42,500 bases of DNA, from positions 20,331,541-20,374,040 of the forward strand of contig CM022677.1 in assembly GCA_012295275.1 (NCBI GenBank), read 5' to 3'. The stretch is from Chrysomallon squamiferum (lineage: Eukaryota > Mollusca > Gastropoda > Neomphalida > Peltospiridae). A program made the position numbers and the translations under genes. The notes under the pieces are model-generated. The model had not been told where the DNA came from. It searched no databases and saw nothing but the letters and a program-made list of their open reading frames with translations. Of the stretch, positions 1-10,250 are shown one piece after another (position 1 is the first letter of the stretch; each line of letters opens with the position of its first letter).

Positions 1-1466
1 AATTATCATACACTTGTATTAATTATCATTCATTTGTATTAATTATTGTTTACTTCTATTATCATACACTTGTATTACTTACCATTCATTTGTATTAACA
101 TATACTTCTATTAATTATCATTCATATATATTAATCATCCTTTTATAATTATGTTATCATTCACTTGTGTTATCATATACTTATACTAATTATCAGTAAT
201 CATTCACTTATACTAATAATCGTTCACTTTTATTATCATTTACTTATATTATCACTGACTTCTATTATCATTCAGTTATATTAATGATCATTCACTTGTA
301 TTAATTATTATTTACTTACATTAATTATCGTTCATTTCTTTTATCATTCACTTGTATCAATTATCCTTTGCTTCTACTGTCATTCACTTGTATTAGCATA
401 CACTTGTATAAGATACACTTGTATTATCATACTAATTATCCTTTACTTGTACTCTCATTCACTTGTATTAGCATTTGTTATCATACCCTTGTATTATCAT
501 ACCCATATACTAATTATCATTTACATATTTATTATCATTCACTTGTATTATCTTTTACTTGTGTTAGCATAGACTTGTGTTATCATACTCGTGTACTAAT
601 TATAATTTACTTCTATAATCATTCACTTGTATTATCATACACTTACATAATTATCATTCACTTGTATTATTGAATTCTATTATCTTTCACTTATATTACT
701 ATTTAGTTATATTATCATTCATATCTGTTATCATTCACTTACATCAATTATCCTTTACTTCTACTGTCCTTCTAACAGGATTCTCTAAATGTTGATTTAG
801 TGCATTTTGAAAATTCTGTGGAATTATTCCATTAGTGTTTCTGAATGAAAGTATAATTACTTGTATTATCATACACTTGTATTATCATATCCATGTATCA
901 TTTACTTATATTATCATTCACTTGTATTATCAATTATTTGTATATGACATACACTTGTATTATAATTTACTTCTACTATCTAGTCACTTGTAGTGCACTT
1001 ACATAATTATCATTCACTTGCATTAACATCCATTTCTATTATCATTTATTTTATTATCTTTGAGTCCTATTATCATTCACTTGTATCTATAATCATTCAC
1101 TGGTATCAATTATCATTCACATTTGTTATAATACACTTATATTAATTATCATACATATGTATTAATTATCCTTTACTTCTGTTATCATTATGTATTAATT
1201 ATCATCCTCGTGTATTATCATCCACTTAGATTAGTTATCATTCACTTGTATTATCATACATTTACATTAATCATCATTCACTTGTTTCAGTAATCATTCA
1301 TTTTATCAGTTATCATCCATGTGTATTCATTATCAGTCACTTGTATCATCTTATACAACTTACATTATTCGCTTGTGCCACTTATCATTCAGTTGTATGA
1401 GTTATCATTCATTTGTGCCAGTTATTATTAACTGGCATTTGTTAACATTCACTTGTATTAATTATT
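1..1466. repeat. 16/20-bp satellite, 3' flank of an upstream gene copy
   Basis: Degenerate tandem repeat with the core ATCATTCACTTGTATT, spaced 16 bp apart, or 20 bp when AATT is added. The array is already running at base 1, so its left edge is outside the window. Two diverged non-satellite blocks are embedded near 770-860 and 1495-1610. The same array and blocks recur at 18395-20360 behind gene A, which marks this stretch as the 3' flank of a further gene copy to the left. Open frames inside it are repeat translations rich in Tyr, His, Leu and Ile and are not genes. Confidence 0.9.
779..795 (+). other. Candidate terminal coding exon (first version), left copy
   Basis: A CTTCTAACAG acceptor is followed by GA TTC TCT AAA TGT TGA. 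Joined in phase 1 to an EGF exon ending in G, it reads GFSKC and stops. It is repeated in diverged form at 1536 and again behind gene A at 19605 and 20405. It is the nearest in-phase stop with a reasonable acceptor, so the protein may simply end here as a secreted product. There is no transcript evidence, and the stop could lie elsewhere. Confidence 0.22.
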
Positions 1467-2330
1467 GTCAAGTAATCAAAACAGTTTTGATATTTTAGTA
1501 AAAGCTGCATGTTTAGGGTTGTTTTCCTTCAACAGGATTTTCTAGAAGTTGATTTAGTGCACTTTGAAAACTCACTGGAATTTTCTGTTAGTGTTTGTGA
1601 ATGAAAGTATAAAGTTCATTATTTCTGTTTTGTGAGTCACATGTTAAATAGAAAAATATCCTCCTCTCAGTTTTCTGCATTAGATAATGTGAATGCTAGA
1701 CATAATGTGTGTATATGTATATGTGTATGTATGTATGTTTTAGTATATATATGTTTCTGAGGTGTGTGTGTTTGGATGTGTCTATAAATTGTGTGTGTAT
1801 ATGTATGTGTGTGTTAGTGTATATATGTTTCTGAGGTGTGTGTGTTTGGATGTGTCTATAAATTGTATGTGAATGTGTGTGTATGAATGTGTGTTTTAGT
1901 GTATATATGTTTCTGAGGTTTGGGTGTGCAAGTGTTCCTGTATCTCTATATGTGTATGTGATTAGTTTTTTTTTTCATTGATGACTTTGTTTAATTGTTT
2001 ATTACAGAATTTTTGCTGAACAGATACACATTAACAAAAGAATGTAAACTACATCAAGTCTATCACCTGTTTTTTCAACCTGGCATGTTTCTTTGTTTTT
2101 ATTTAGACAGAAAGACTCTTCTATGTCTGTCATCAGAGATACAAATTAACAAGATAATTTATTTAATTTTATATATGTATACTAGTGTGTATTTGTCTCA
2201 TTGTAATATTACATTGCTGGATATTAGTCTTTACAGATGTAAATATATAGCACTAAAAAATTAACTACAGCAGTTGGTAAGTTTATATTGTTGTTACAAG
2301 TCTACAACAGTAATTTGGAGTTTTCTACTG
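1467..2330. other. Spacer with GT-rich repeats, no gene seen
   Basis: This holds a second candidate terminal exon (pyrimidine-rich acceptor ending at 1535, then GA TTT TCT AGA AGT TGA), imperfect repeats of GTGTATATATGTTTCTGAGG (1720-1920), and acceptor-like TTATTACAG near 2008 and TTTAGACAG near 2110. The block is conserved at 20350-21170. I see no convincing coding exon. Confidence 0.5.
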
Positions 2331-2349
2331 ACTCCTTTATTTATATTCT

Positions 2350-2485
2350 TAATATGATTATAAATAAATAAAATAAATAAATAAATAAATAAATAAATAT
2401 TGTTGCTCACCATTAAAATGATTATAAATAAATAAATAAATAAATAAGTAAATAAATCAAACAAACAAACAAATAAATAAATACT
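2350..2485. repeat. (AAAT)n / (AAAC)n microsatellite
   Basis: Runs of ATAAATAAATAA with an AAACAAACAA segment, interrupted by TGTTGCTCACCATTAA. The same arrangement, with different lengths, occurs at 21240-21390. Confidence 0.9.
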
Positions 2486-2526
2486 GTTGCTCACCACGAA
2501 TTTTGACAAAGGTTTTAACCCTTTTT

Positions 2527-2830
2527 GTGATCTTAGCAAGATATCTTGTCACACTAGAAGACTGCAGTTGTAAGATATCTCAACATGTTAGAATACAGCC
2601 GTTGGCAAGATGTCATAACATGCTACAATACTGCCATTAATAAGATATCTCAACATGCTAGAAGGCTGCCATTAATAAGATATCTCGACATTGTAGAAGT
2701 CTGCCATTGGTAAGATATCTCAACATGAAACAAGAATGCCACTGAAAGACATCTTGGCATGCTACAAGACTGCCACTTTCAACATATCTCAGACGAGTGC
2801 AGTTGCAAGCTATCTTGACATAGCACACTA
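2527..2830. repeat. 35-bp minisatellite, upstream copy
   Basis: Tandem units of about 35 bp around AAGATATCTCAACATGCTAG plus an AAGACTGCCATTAAT-type segment. About eight diverged units are seen. The homologous array at 21440-22125 has about twice as many units, some nearly identical, which indicates recent expansion there. Confidence 0.85.
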
Positions 2831-3011
2831 TTTACTACAGGGGTGAGGATAGATAATTTCCTCCAGAACACACAGCACTGGGGAGTAGGAATGCAATAGG
2901 GTTAATACATAAATGCAGATAACAGTGATTATATACAATAAAGACTGTGCTTGTCCTTTATTTATAGTCTTTGTTCAGGAATATACTGGCAAATTCTTCA
3001 ATTTGATTTAC

Positions 3012-3098
3012 ATCATTGTACTTTGACTTGTCAACATGATGGTAGACCTGATTCTCAATGTAGTGGATGTACTGGAAAGTGGGTTGGAAATATATGAG
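3012..3098 (+). pseudogene. Decayed EGF-like exon (relic 1) of the upstream gene copy
   Basis: Reads as an EGF-like module (CTLTCQHDG, then DSQCSGC, then GKWVGN) up to a donor G|GTAATT. The last cysteine codon is TGA instead of TGT, and the acceptor position reads TTTAC rather than TTTAG, so it should not be spliced in. The copy at 22182-22276 carries the same TGA, so that lesion predates the duplication or was spread by conversion. Confidence 0.7.
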
Positions 3099-3426
3099 GT
3101 AATTATTTTTTTTTATGTGATGCATTATTTTCCTCTATTTAAGTATTATTTTCCTCTATTTAAGTATTTGTGGCTAGTTTCAGTTTTTAATCACATTCAA
3201 TACGACCACTTCTTTCTGGTTAATATTTCTGTTAGTTTTAGTTTATCTAGATGAGCACTTTATGTTAATTATGCATGAATGAATGCATGGTGGTTGTGCA
3301 TAGGTATGAAAGCTAAAATAATATTGATACTAAATGTTCATGTATATATAACGAAGCTGTGTACGCACACACACACACACATGTGCATGTATGTATACAA
3401 ACACATTAAAAGTTATTTATTTGGTT

Positions 3427-3653
3427 CAGAGTATTGTACTTTGTGTTGTGAACATAGAGACATATTAACGAACTGTATATTTGTTTTATTCAGAAAATTG
3501 TAATTTGTGTTGTCAACATGTATACATATTAACAAACTCTGTATTTGTTTTATTCACAGTATTGTACTTTGCACTGTCAACATGGTGGAACAGCTGGTTG
3601 TCTGTGTGATTGAAGAAATAGAAGCACTGGATGCTGGGGTGGAAACACGAATG
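3427..3653 (+). pseudogene. Decayed EGF-like exon (relic 2) preceded by a 64-bp acceptor array
   Basis: Three tandem units start at 3432, 3496 and 3560 (64-bp spacing). Each has a TTCAG or CACAG acceptor followed by an EGF exon start (xxTGTACTTTG-type). Only the third continues into a full module: CTLHCQHGGTAG, then a TGA stop after LCD, then GCWGGNTNG and a donor-like GGTAAT. The final cysteine is missing. The gene A 3' flank has the same arrangement at 22710-22961, where the stop codon is CGA. I read this as a decayed exon. Confidence 0.65.
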
Positions 3654-3734
3654 GTAATAAAAACATAAAAGAAATTCAACAAAACGTTCACATTTGATTT
3701 GTGTTTCAAAAATTGTCATCATCATCAACAGTAT

Positions 3735-3846
3735 TTTTTTCTTTTATTATTTATTTATTTTTTTTTTTTTTTTTTTTTTTTTTATTGTTTTTTTATTATT
3801 ATTGTTGTTATTGTTATTGTTATTGTTATTATTGTTATTGTTATTA

Positions 3847-3883
<37 letters not shown>

Positions 3884-3955
3884 CTTCAAAAATATTATCG
3901 TCATCATTATCGTCATAATTTTTATTTTATTTATTTATTTATTTAGTTTCATTTT
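3735..3955. repeat. Poly-T, (TTATTG)n, (TTA)n and (ATTT)n tract
   Basis: Low-complexity tract: about 30 T, then TTATTG/TTG units, then TTA and TTTA runs. Three overlapping open frames here only translate the repeat. Confidence 0.9.
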
Positions 3956-4017
3956 TAATTAATTTAACTGACAGATGACTGTCATATTAACAACTGTTGC
4001 ACATGACGAGTGAATCT

Positions 4018-4545
4018 TCCCAAGATAGTGTCTAAATGGACAAGCAGATCATCCTAAATGGACAAGTAAATAATCTCAAGTACTTGCACAGATAGATAAA
4101 TAGACATCCCAAGTACTCACAGTACTTGTTTGAATAGACAAGTAGACCATCTCAAAGTACTTGTTTGAATAGACAAGTTGATCTTCTCACAGTACTTGGT
4201 TGAAGAGACAAGTAGATTATGTCAGGTACATGTTTGAATGGACAAGTAGATCATCTGAAGTACGTCTTTGTACGGACAAGTAGATCATCTCAAGACTTGT
4301 TTGAATAGACAAGTCGATCATCTCAAATACGCGTTTGAATAGACAAGTCGATCATCTCAAATACGTGTTTGAATAGACAAGTAGATCATCTTAAAGTACT
4401 TTTCTGAATGGATAGGAAGATCATCTCCATTATTTCTGTACACAAGCAGATCATATGAATTACTTGTTTGAAGAGACATGTAGATCATCTCTGAGTATTT
4501 ACTTAATGGACGAGTAGATCATACAAAGTATATGCTCAAATTAAT
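4018..4545. repeat. 34-bp minisatellite, degenerate upstream copy
   Basis: Diverged tandem units of TGGACAAGTAGATCATCTCA plus AGTATGTGTTTGAA, about 34 bp each, roughly 14 units. The matching array at 23375-24200 is longer, with a nearly homogeneous core of 34-bp units. Confidence 0.85.
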
Positions 4546-4571
4546 AAATAGGTTGTCCAGTGTACTTATCT

Positions 4572-5045
4572 GACACACGAACGCCACTCTCATGTTTTGC
4601 AATTATTTCTTTCTTAACCTCTACTGTGATACGTTTATACTTTCCACCAGCAATATCGCTTTCACTTTTTGTTTTCTTGGGCGCAGTATTGGATAGGGTA
4701 TAATAATTAAAAAAAATATATATACACATAAAAGCAGCAAACCTTTCAAATTTGCGAGCGCACAATCTCAATGCAAAAGGTATTGAGCTGCAACTGCGTA
4801 TCGAAGACTAAAGGCCCCAATTCATGATATATATTTACTGTAGGGCATGCCTATAATCCTTACTTTGACCTCGGTTTTGACGTAAGCATCTATTGTTATC
4901 TTTACTAGATGCTGACGTCAAAACCGAAGTCAAAAGAAAGCTTGTCGTGGCGCGTCGCTGTAGTTCGTAACTGTAGTTCGTAAGATCACGGTTCGTAATC
5001 CGATTTGTTCGTACATCGAGGCGATCGTAACTCGAGGTTCTACTG
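4572..5045 (-). mobile_element. Tigger/pogo-like non-autonomous element, one end deleted
   Basis: The right end (TCGAGGTTCTACTG then TA) matches the terminal inverted repeat of the complete copy at 24299-24847. The other end is missing: sequence jumps from ACTTATCTGA directly to CACACGAACGCC, a deletion of about 130 bp relative to the complete copy. On the minus strand, about 4570-4682 encodes a CENP-B/Tigger-type N-terminal helix-turn-helix fragment (KRITVEVKKEIIAKHESG), broken after VSD. Being shared by both spacers, the insertion predates the gene duplication. Confidence 0.7.
4863..4936. repeat. Internal hairpin with a perfect CRE-type octamer
   Basis: About 30-bp arms (4863-4892 and 4906-4936) with few mismatches around a 13-nt loop, inside the Tigger-like element. 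The right arm contains TGACGTCA (4913-4920), a perfect cAMP-response-element palindrome; the left arm reads TGACGTAA. Both are preserved in the second copy at 24658-24731. Confidence 0.75.
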
Positions 5046-5349
5046 TACTTTTCTGAGTGCGGACAAATTGATCATCCAAAGTATTTGCCCATTTGGACAA
5101 ATAAGCCAGATTTGTGCAGTAGAACAGTGAAACTTACAGATGTCATAGTATTGGGTAACATGAGAAGAAGAAGAAAAAAAACCCAACAAAACAATAATAA
5201 TAATAAAATTAAATTAAACAAACGTGGCATTGAAAACTAACAATGTCTTAATTAGAGTCATTTCCTTTAGACCATATAGAAATCGAATATAATTTACAAA
5301 TAAGAAAACTAACGGAACCATTGGTTTAAATTTAAGATATGTTTCTTTT

Positions 5350-5352
<3 letters not shown>

Positions 5353-5390
<38 letters not shown>

Positions 5391-5440
5391 ATAAAAACTA
5401 TAAATAAATAAATAAATAAATAATAATAATATAATAAAAG
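5353..5440. repeat. (GT)n followed by (AAAT)n/(AAT)n
   Basis: About 18 GT units, then AAATA and AATA runs. The equivalent in the second spacer is at 25128-25190 with a different length. Confidence 0.95.
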
Positions 5441-5639
5441 AACCATTAAATTTTTATTTATTTATCATCTATTACACTAAATATACATACAATAGGAAAA
5501 ATAACTTTTGCTGAGATAAAAATATTCGTTCATTATTATTATTATTACAAAATGGCGGTAATAAAAACGTAAAATATCTGAAAATTAATTAGGTCAAATT
5601 AAACTAAAATTCTTCAGAGTACAACTAAAATATTCGACA

Positions 5640-5765
5640 TTGTTATTTTATACAAAGAATGCTCCCAGTGTCTATAAACAAATATGGCGTCGTGTCACAT
5701 GCAGACGAAAACAAATGTGAATGTGTATTCACAGTATTTTATTTAGATTAGTTTGAAAAGATGAA
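5640..5765 (+). promoter_or_regulatory. Conserved block upstream of gene A, candidate promoter or 5' leader
   Basis: About 115 bp differ at only three positions from 25640-25755, while the surroundings are indel-ridden. It contains ATATGGCGTCGTG and GTCACATGCAGACG, unusually CpG-bearing for this DNA, and a 20-codon frame (5684-5746) beginning MASCHMQTK. It could be a transcription start region or a leader exon; no canonical TATA box is evident. The role is inferred from position and conservation only. Confidence 0.35.
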
Positions 5766-6620
5766 AATGAATTTTAAAAAATCGTTTTATTTCTCATTAT
5801 TTTCAGTTTCTAAAATCATTATTTTTGTTTATTCCTTTTTTTTCTTCGGCTAGAATTCTATTTACCGTAAATTATACACGAAATCCATTCTCTATCAATT
5901 TTGAGTCCGGTTATCCAAAGCTCTTGTAGCTTAATTACTAGTTTATGATAAATTTCAAATTTTGTTTAATAATAATTTTCTTAGACTCTGAATTACATCA
6001 TAAATGCACCAAGTATAAGAAATAAATTCATTAAGACGGACTTTGTGAGCATTGCTTATTGGAATTTAAGAAATCTGGAAATGTAAAACATCAGACATTT
6101 TATTTATTTATTTATTTATTTATTAGGTTTACTGTACGTTTTCCCCAGCATATCGTTAATAAAAACTGTCTGTGTGCGTGCGTGTGCGTGAGATACATAT
6201 ATCAAAGATATTTTTATTTTGCCTTCTCAAATTTCTGTGTATGCCGGCAACATGTAGAATCAATGTCAGTACATTAAACTGAAAATAAATAGACGCAAAA
6301 ATAAAGAAAAAACAAAAAAGATAAAAATATGCAGAGATGATGATGCTATTATTGTTTTCACAACAGCAAAAGCATCACCTCTGTTAATAATTACAACAAT
6401 ACTGATGATATTCTACTACTGCAGCTGCTACGTGCAGCAAAAACAGCAGAATAATAATAGCATAATAACTGTTGATAAAGATTGTCTTCTACTTCTACTA
6501 CCACAATTACTACTAGTATACTACTAATATTATTAATTCTACTACTATCACTACTGTTACCAGTACTATTACTAGTATTATTACAACTATATCTACTACT
6601 ATTACATATATATACTACCA

Positions 6621-6621
<1 letters not shown>

Positions 6622-6682
<61 letters not shown>
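6622..6682. repeat. (AAT)n microsatellite
   Basis: About 19 AAT units preceded by an ACT/TACTACT-rich stretch (6490-6620). The spacer of gene B has (TAC)n at 26560-26590 at the same place. Confidence 0.95.
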
Positions 6683-6744
6683 TTAATACCAATAAAACAT
6701 TATTATGTATTAATAAATATATATTGTTTTATATTTTTAAACAG

Positions 6745-7765
6745 GATGACACGACAAAAACATCAGGAACATTTCAGTGTGAAAGTTAACTTGTGTAAAT
6801 ATGTATATATATAAACAGTATGTCCCAGAGACAAGTTGGTATGAATGGAGCAGTAATTGTTTTTATTTTAACTGTATACATATACTGTCCAAAATATGTC
6901 ACTGCAAGATGTCCAAAACAGTGCCACTGTACATGTTATGCTGGAACAGTCACTGTTACTTGTAAAGGTTTTCAGAATATCACCAGAGATTTTTTTAATA
7001 GCAGCATTCAAAATGTGAGAACATTGATATTAAATGGGAACAAAGGGATCATTTTTCATTCAGGGTGTTTTGATAGAGTAAAAAAATCTTTGATTATGCT
7101 TCAGTTAAGGAACTGTGATTTGATGACTGTACCTTCAGAAGTGTTTAGTTTGAGCAGGTTAAAATCATTAGACATTTCAGACAACCCACTGAAATATCTC
7201 AACAAACAGACATTCAGAAGAGGACCCTGTTTGCAGGAGATTGATTTAAGTGGGACACAGTTTCCATTAATAGAAGGAATTTTTTATGAATTGAGGTTAT
7301 GTCTAGAAGTTATCAAACTAAACCGACGGAGATTGTTAGAAATTCCCACAAAGATATTCAGGGGTTTAAAAACAGTTAAAAAACTTGTAATGAGATATGA
7401 CAGAATAAAGCATGTACAGCCACATGCTTTTGCTGGATTGACACTTAAAAATATAGATTTATCTCACAACAGGATATCGAGGGTTAAAGCTGGAGCATTC
7501 AGTGATCTTGGTTTGGCTATTTCACTTATAATGGAACATTCCTTGCTGCCACATCTCAGTTTTATTCTAGGATATGAAGGAGACAAATTTAGTCAGATTG
7601 ATGTGACAGGTTCTCAAAGCATTACTTGTAACTGTGTTGTCCAGCGTGTTCTTACTGTTCTGAATCCAGGGACATTGCTAGGAGGATGTAGATCAGACTC
7701 TGGGACAAGTATTCAGTTCAGTCAACATGATCCACTCAAATTTAGAAACATCTTTAAGTGCAAGG
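6745..7765 (+). CDS. Gene A exon 1: signal peptide and LRR domain (coding from 6820)
   Basis: Encodes 315 residues plus one base of the next codon. Residues 1-29 look like a signal peptide (hydrophobic AVIVFILTVYIY, likely cleavage after VTA). An LRRNT-like cysteine cap (CPKQCHCTC, residues 31-39, plus C48) follows, then about six leucine-rich repeats of LxxLxLxxNxL type (for example LKSLDISDNPLKYL and LKNIDLSHNRI), and an LRRCT-like cap (ITCNC, GGCRSD, FKCKG). N-glycosylation sites NIT and NSS are present. The start at 6820 gives the intact signal peptide. The donor is G|GTAAGG, phase 1, matching every EGF acceptor. The next copy has about 16 amino-acid changes in the first 211 residues. I recognise the domains but not an orthologue. 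Confidence 0.85.
6746..6814 (+). other. Conserved upstream ORF, 22 codons (gene A)
   Basis: Starts one base after the acceptor ATTTTTAAACAG and encodes MTRQKHQEHFSVKVNLCKYV plus two more residues before TAA, five bases upstream of the LRR start codon. The gene B version (26742-26810) has a single K-to-Q change. A second AG just before TATGTCC (6817-6818) could remove it by alternative acceptor choice. Confidence 0.5.
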
Positions 7766-9547
7766 GTAAGGTTTGCATTTCAACAAATTTATTTTCTTAA
7801 GTCTTAATATGAAGTGAGACAAAATATATTCTGTAAATTCTTTTTCTTTTAATTTTAAAATGTTATTTTGCTGTCCAGTTTACTTTTGCTGATATAATTT
7901 AATAGTCTAAATATATGATAATTATGATAATTATTTTTTATTTATTTATTGATTTATATATTTATTTTTTCCTATCCTATTTTTATTAAAGTATTTTCAG
8001 TGATAGAAAATGATAATCTAAATATGTCCTCAATGCTTCAAAGTTAAATTTATTTGTAGTTTTCACTTCCTAATTTTACAGAAAGTGAAAATCTGAAATA
8101 ACAATCTCAGTACATTTTACATAATTGATTTGATGGTTATGTTAGTTACTCCTCTGTTTAATTTTGATAAATTATCATTATGTGTATACACCCTAAATTC
8201 ATTTGACATAATTCAGTGTGATTATATTACAGGCTTTTGACTCCAGGATTTACTACTAATAAATTATTAGTAAAGAAATTGATTAAATTCATTTTACATA
8301 ATTCATTTAATGGTTAGGTATTCTCTCTAATCTTTAATACTAATAAAGTATTACTGTAAAAACATAGTCAAAGTTAATTTTACACACACACACACAAGAA
8401 AAAAAAGATTAGCTCCTGGGTGTTAAACCAAATATAAATACAACAACATACATACTTAGATACCTAAAAACATACTAAACAAAGAAAAGAAAAGTATTTA
8501 ATAAATAAATAAATCAATCAATCAATAAATAATCTTGACAAGACTGTTATTCTATGAAATGCTTTATTATTATTAACATTTGAGGTCCAGTGATTCTTGC
8601 TTCGAAGAAGTATTTCAAGCTATCACTTACAAATTATGCTAAGATTGGATGTGTTAAGGTGTAGTCTGGTGGTTAGAGCTGTAACATGATCTAAAATTTT
8701 TCATTACAAAATTATGTTTCAGGTTTATTAGACTGGTAATTGTGCAGTTCTGTTTCAAAATTTGAAGAGGTTTATGTTTCCCCCACACCCACTATTTATC
8801 ACCTAATACAGGGGTGTGCAAACTTATTGATCTTATAGGCCACAGTGTTTTAACTATAACCACATAAATTTCATTGTGATGATGAAAGATCTGAAAGCAT
8901 AACATATGTGATTTTCATAATTTTCTAACAATGAACCTCTGTGACTTTAAAGTGCTGCATATAAATAATGGGTGTGTGTTTACATGTTTCCATGAGAATT
9001 GACTTCATCCCTCTATGATTGCCATTAAAGTCAAAATAAAACATTTATTAATATTATTTATTACTTTTATTAAATAACAAATTTAAAACTGTCAAATCTA
9101 AAAATGAATACAGAATGCCTTGTTGTGTAAGGCATCTGACAGTCATAGAAATTCATGGTGTACGAGTGTTTATACTGAAATGCAGCCTCGTTATATTCCA
9201 AATATGATGTTAAATGTGATGAGGCAACATCCTTCCCATGGCCACACATCATCCTTGGCTGAATGTGGATGTAAACCGGAGTGTACAACCACAGAGTGTA
9301 CTCCCCTAACCTACTCTATCCATCATCTATACCTCAGCCTTACTATAATTTTCTATTTAGCTATGTGTCTAAAATCTACCTGCCTGTCCATCAGTCCATC
9401 CATTTATCCTTCTATCTATCCATCTAACTGTCTATCTCTCTATATATCTACCTATCTATCATTTAATCTTTCTGTCAGTGTATCTAAATTATCTAGCTGT
9501 TGTCACTGTTCACTTACTTGTCTGTGTGTCTGTTATTCTGTCTGCAG
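7766..9547. other. Gene A intron 1
   Basis: Holds (ATTT)n at 7930-7970, palindromic CTAATAAATTATTAG near 8254 (the expanded version is in gene B), CA and AAAT microsatellites, a possible degenerate SINE/hAT pair (8640-9060), and TCTATC-rich sequence at 9380-9470. No coding exon is seen. Apparent frames around 9070-9550 are shadows. Confidence 0.6.
8650..9065 (+). mobile_element. Possible tRNA-derived SINE head and hAT-like end (degenerate)
   Basis: GTAGTCTGGTGGTTAGAGC (near 8660) resembles a tRNA A-box as found in SINEs; no clear B-box follows. CAGGGGTGTGCAAACTT (near 8811) resembles the terminus of hAT-type elements, but I find no matching far end. The block is shared with gene B (29350-29780), so it predates the duplication. 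Confidence 0.3.
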
Positions 9548-9646
9548 GTGAGAAGCTGTGTCACTTGAAGTGTGAAAATGGAGGACAGGCAGATTCAAGA
9601 TGTTCTCATTGTGTTTGTAAAGGATACTGGAAGGGACCTACGTGTG
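9548..9646 (+). CDS. Gene A EGF1 exon
   Basis: 99 nt, phase 1-1, acceptor TCTGCAG, donor G|GTATGT. Six cysteines in the pattern CHLKC, RCSHCVC, PTCG with ENGG after the second. The spacing resembles the short EGF-like domains of astacin-type proteins. It differs from gene B (29982-30080) by one residue, N to H. Confidence 0.85.
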
Positions 9647-9939
9647 GTATGTGCAAATAGATTCCGTGTGTGTGTGTATTTGTGACGGATATTTGACTTT
9701 TCCAAATAAAAAAAAATTAAAAAATAAAAAAAATAAATAAATAAAAATAAAAATAATAAATAAAATGAAATATAAATAAACAAAATAAAAATTAAAAATT
9801 ATGTTATTTTAACTGCAAAATTTGATTTTTGTATGTTGCTAAGCAAACACTAAGAAAATTTGATGCATGTGTCTTAGAAAACATTAGAAATTAAAAATAT
9901 ATATTACAGGTACTACAAAATAAGTTTATTGTATTATGT

Positions 9940-10165
9940 TTCATATATAAGTGGATGTAAATCACTAAACAAATGTGTTATGATGTAAAAAACACTAAAA
10001 AAATGTGTTATATTTCAGATATATATGGATATAAAACACTGAAAAAACATGTTTATGTTTCAGATATATGTGGATATAAAACACTAAAAAATGTGTTATA
10101 TTTCATATGGATATAAAATGGGGGATATAAAACCACAAACAAATTTGTTAAAAAATTTGTTTCAG
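9940..10165 (+). repeat. Acceptor-bearing tandem repeat upstream of EGF2 (gene A)
   Basis: Units of 42-47 bp, each with TTTCAG then ATATATGTGGATATAAAACA, matching the acceptor and first codons of the EGF2 exon (TTTCAG|ATATATGTGG in gene B). Intact CAG copies end at 10018 and 10063, the real exon acceptor at 10165, and a mutated copy (TTTCATATGG) lies near 10103. Confidence 0.65.
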
Positions 10166-10250
10166 ATATATGACTGTGGGGGATCTCCATTTGCTGACTG
10201 TGAGGGGTGTCTCTGTCCCCCAGGCTGGGGTGGATCTACTTGTAGTCAAA
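10166..10250 (+). pseudogene. Gene A EGF2 exon, broken
   Basis: 85 nt instead of 99. Relative to gene B it has lost a net 14 nt near its start, removing the first two cysteines. In phase 1 it reads D, I, stop. The rest (SPFADCEGCLCPPGWGGSTC) is well preserved in another frame and the donor A|GTATTC is intact. Skipping it restores the frame because neighbouring exons share phase 1. Confidence 0.8.

Noticed and set aside
368-673. Tyr/His/Leu-rich open frames in the satellites (also 18218-20359)
   Set aside because: Repeat translations open in two frames at once, without splice logic or constraint.
1-1466. Regular repeat with spacers resembling a CRISPR array
   Set aside because: No unique spacers; direct tandem satellite in eukaryotic DNA.
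2840-2990. Extra block in the left spacer starting CAGGGGTGAGG, possible hAT-type element
   Set aside because: No matching inverted end or target duplication could be found.
3694-3962. Three overlapping Phe/Leu/Ile/Tyr-rich frames
   Set aside because: Poly-T and TTA microsatellite translations.
8650-8700. Possible tRNA gene from the A-box-like sequence
   Set aside because: No cloverleaf or B-box; at most a SINE remnant.
9120-9551. 143-codon plus-strand frame before EGF1
   Set aside because: Made of TCTATC-type repeat, not kept in gene B.
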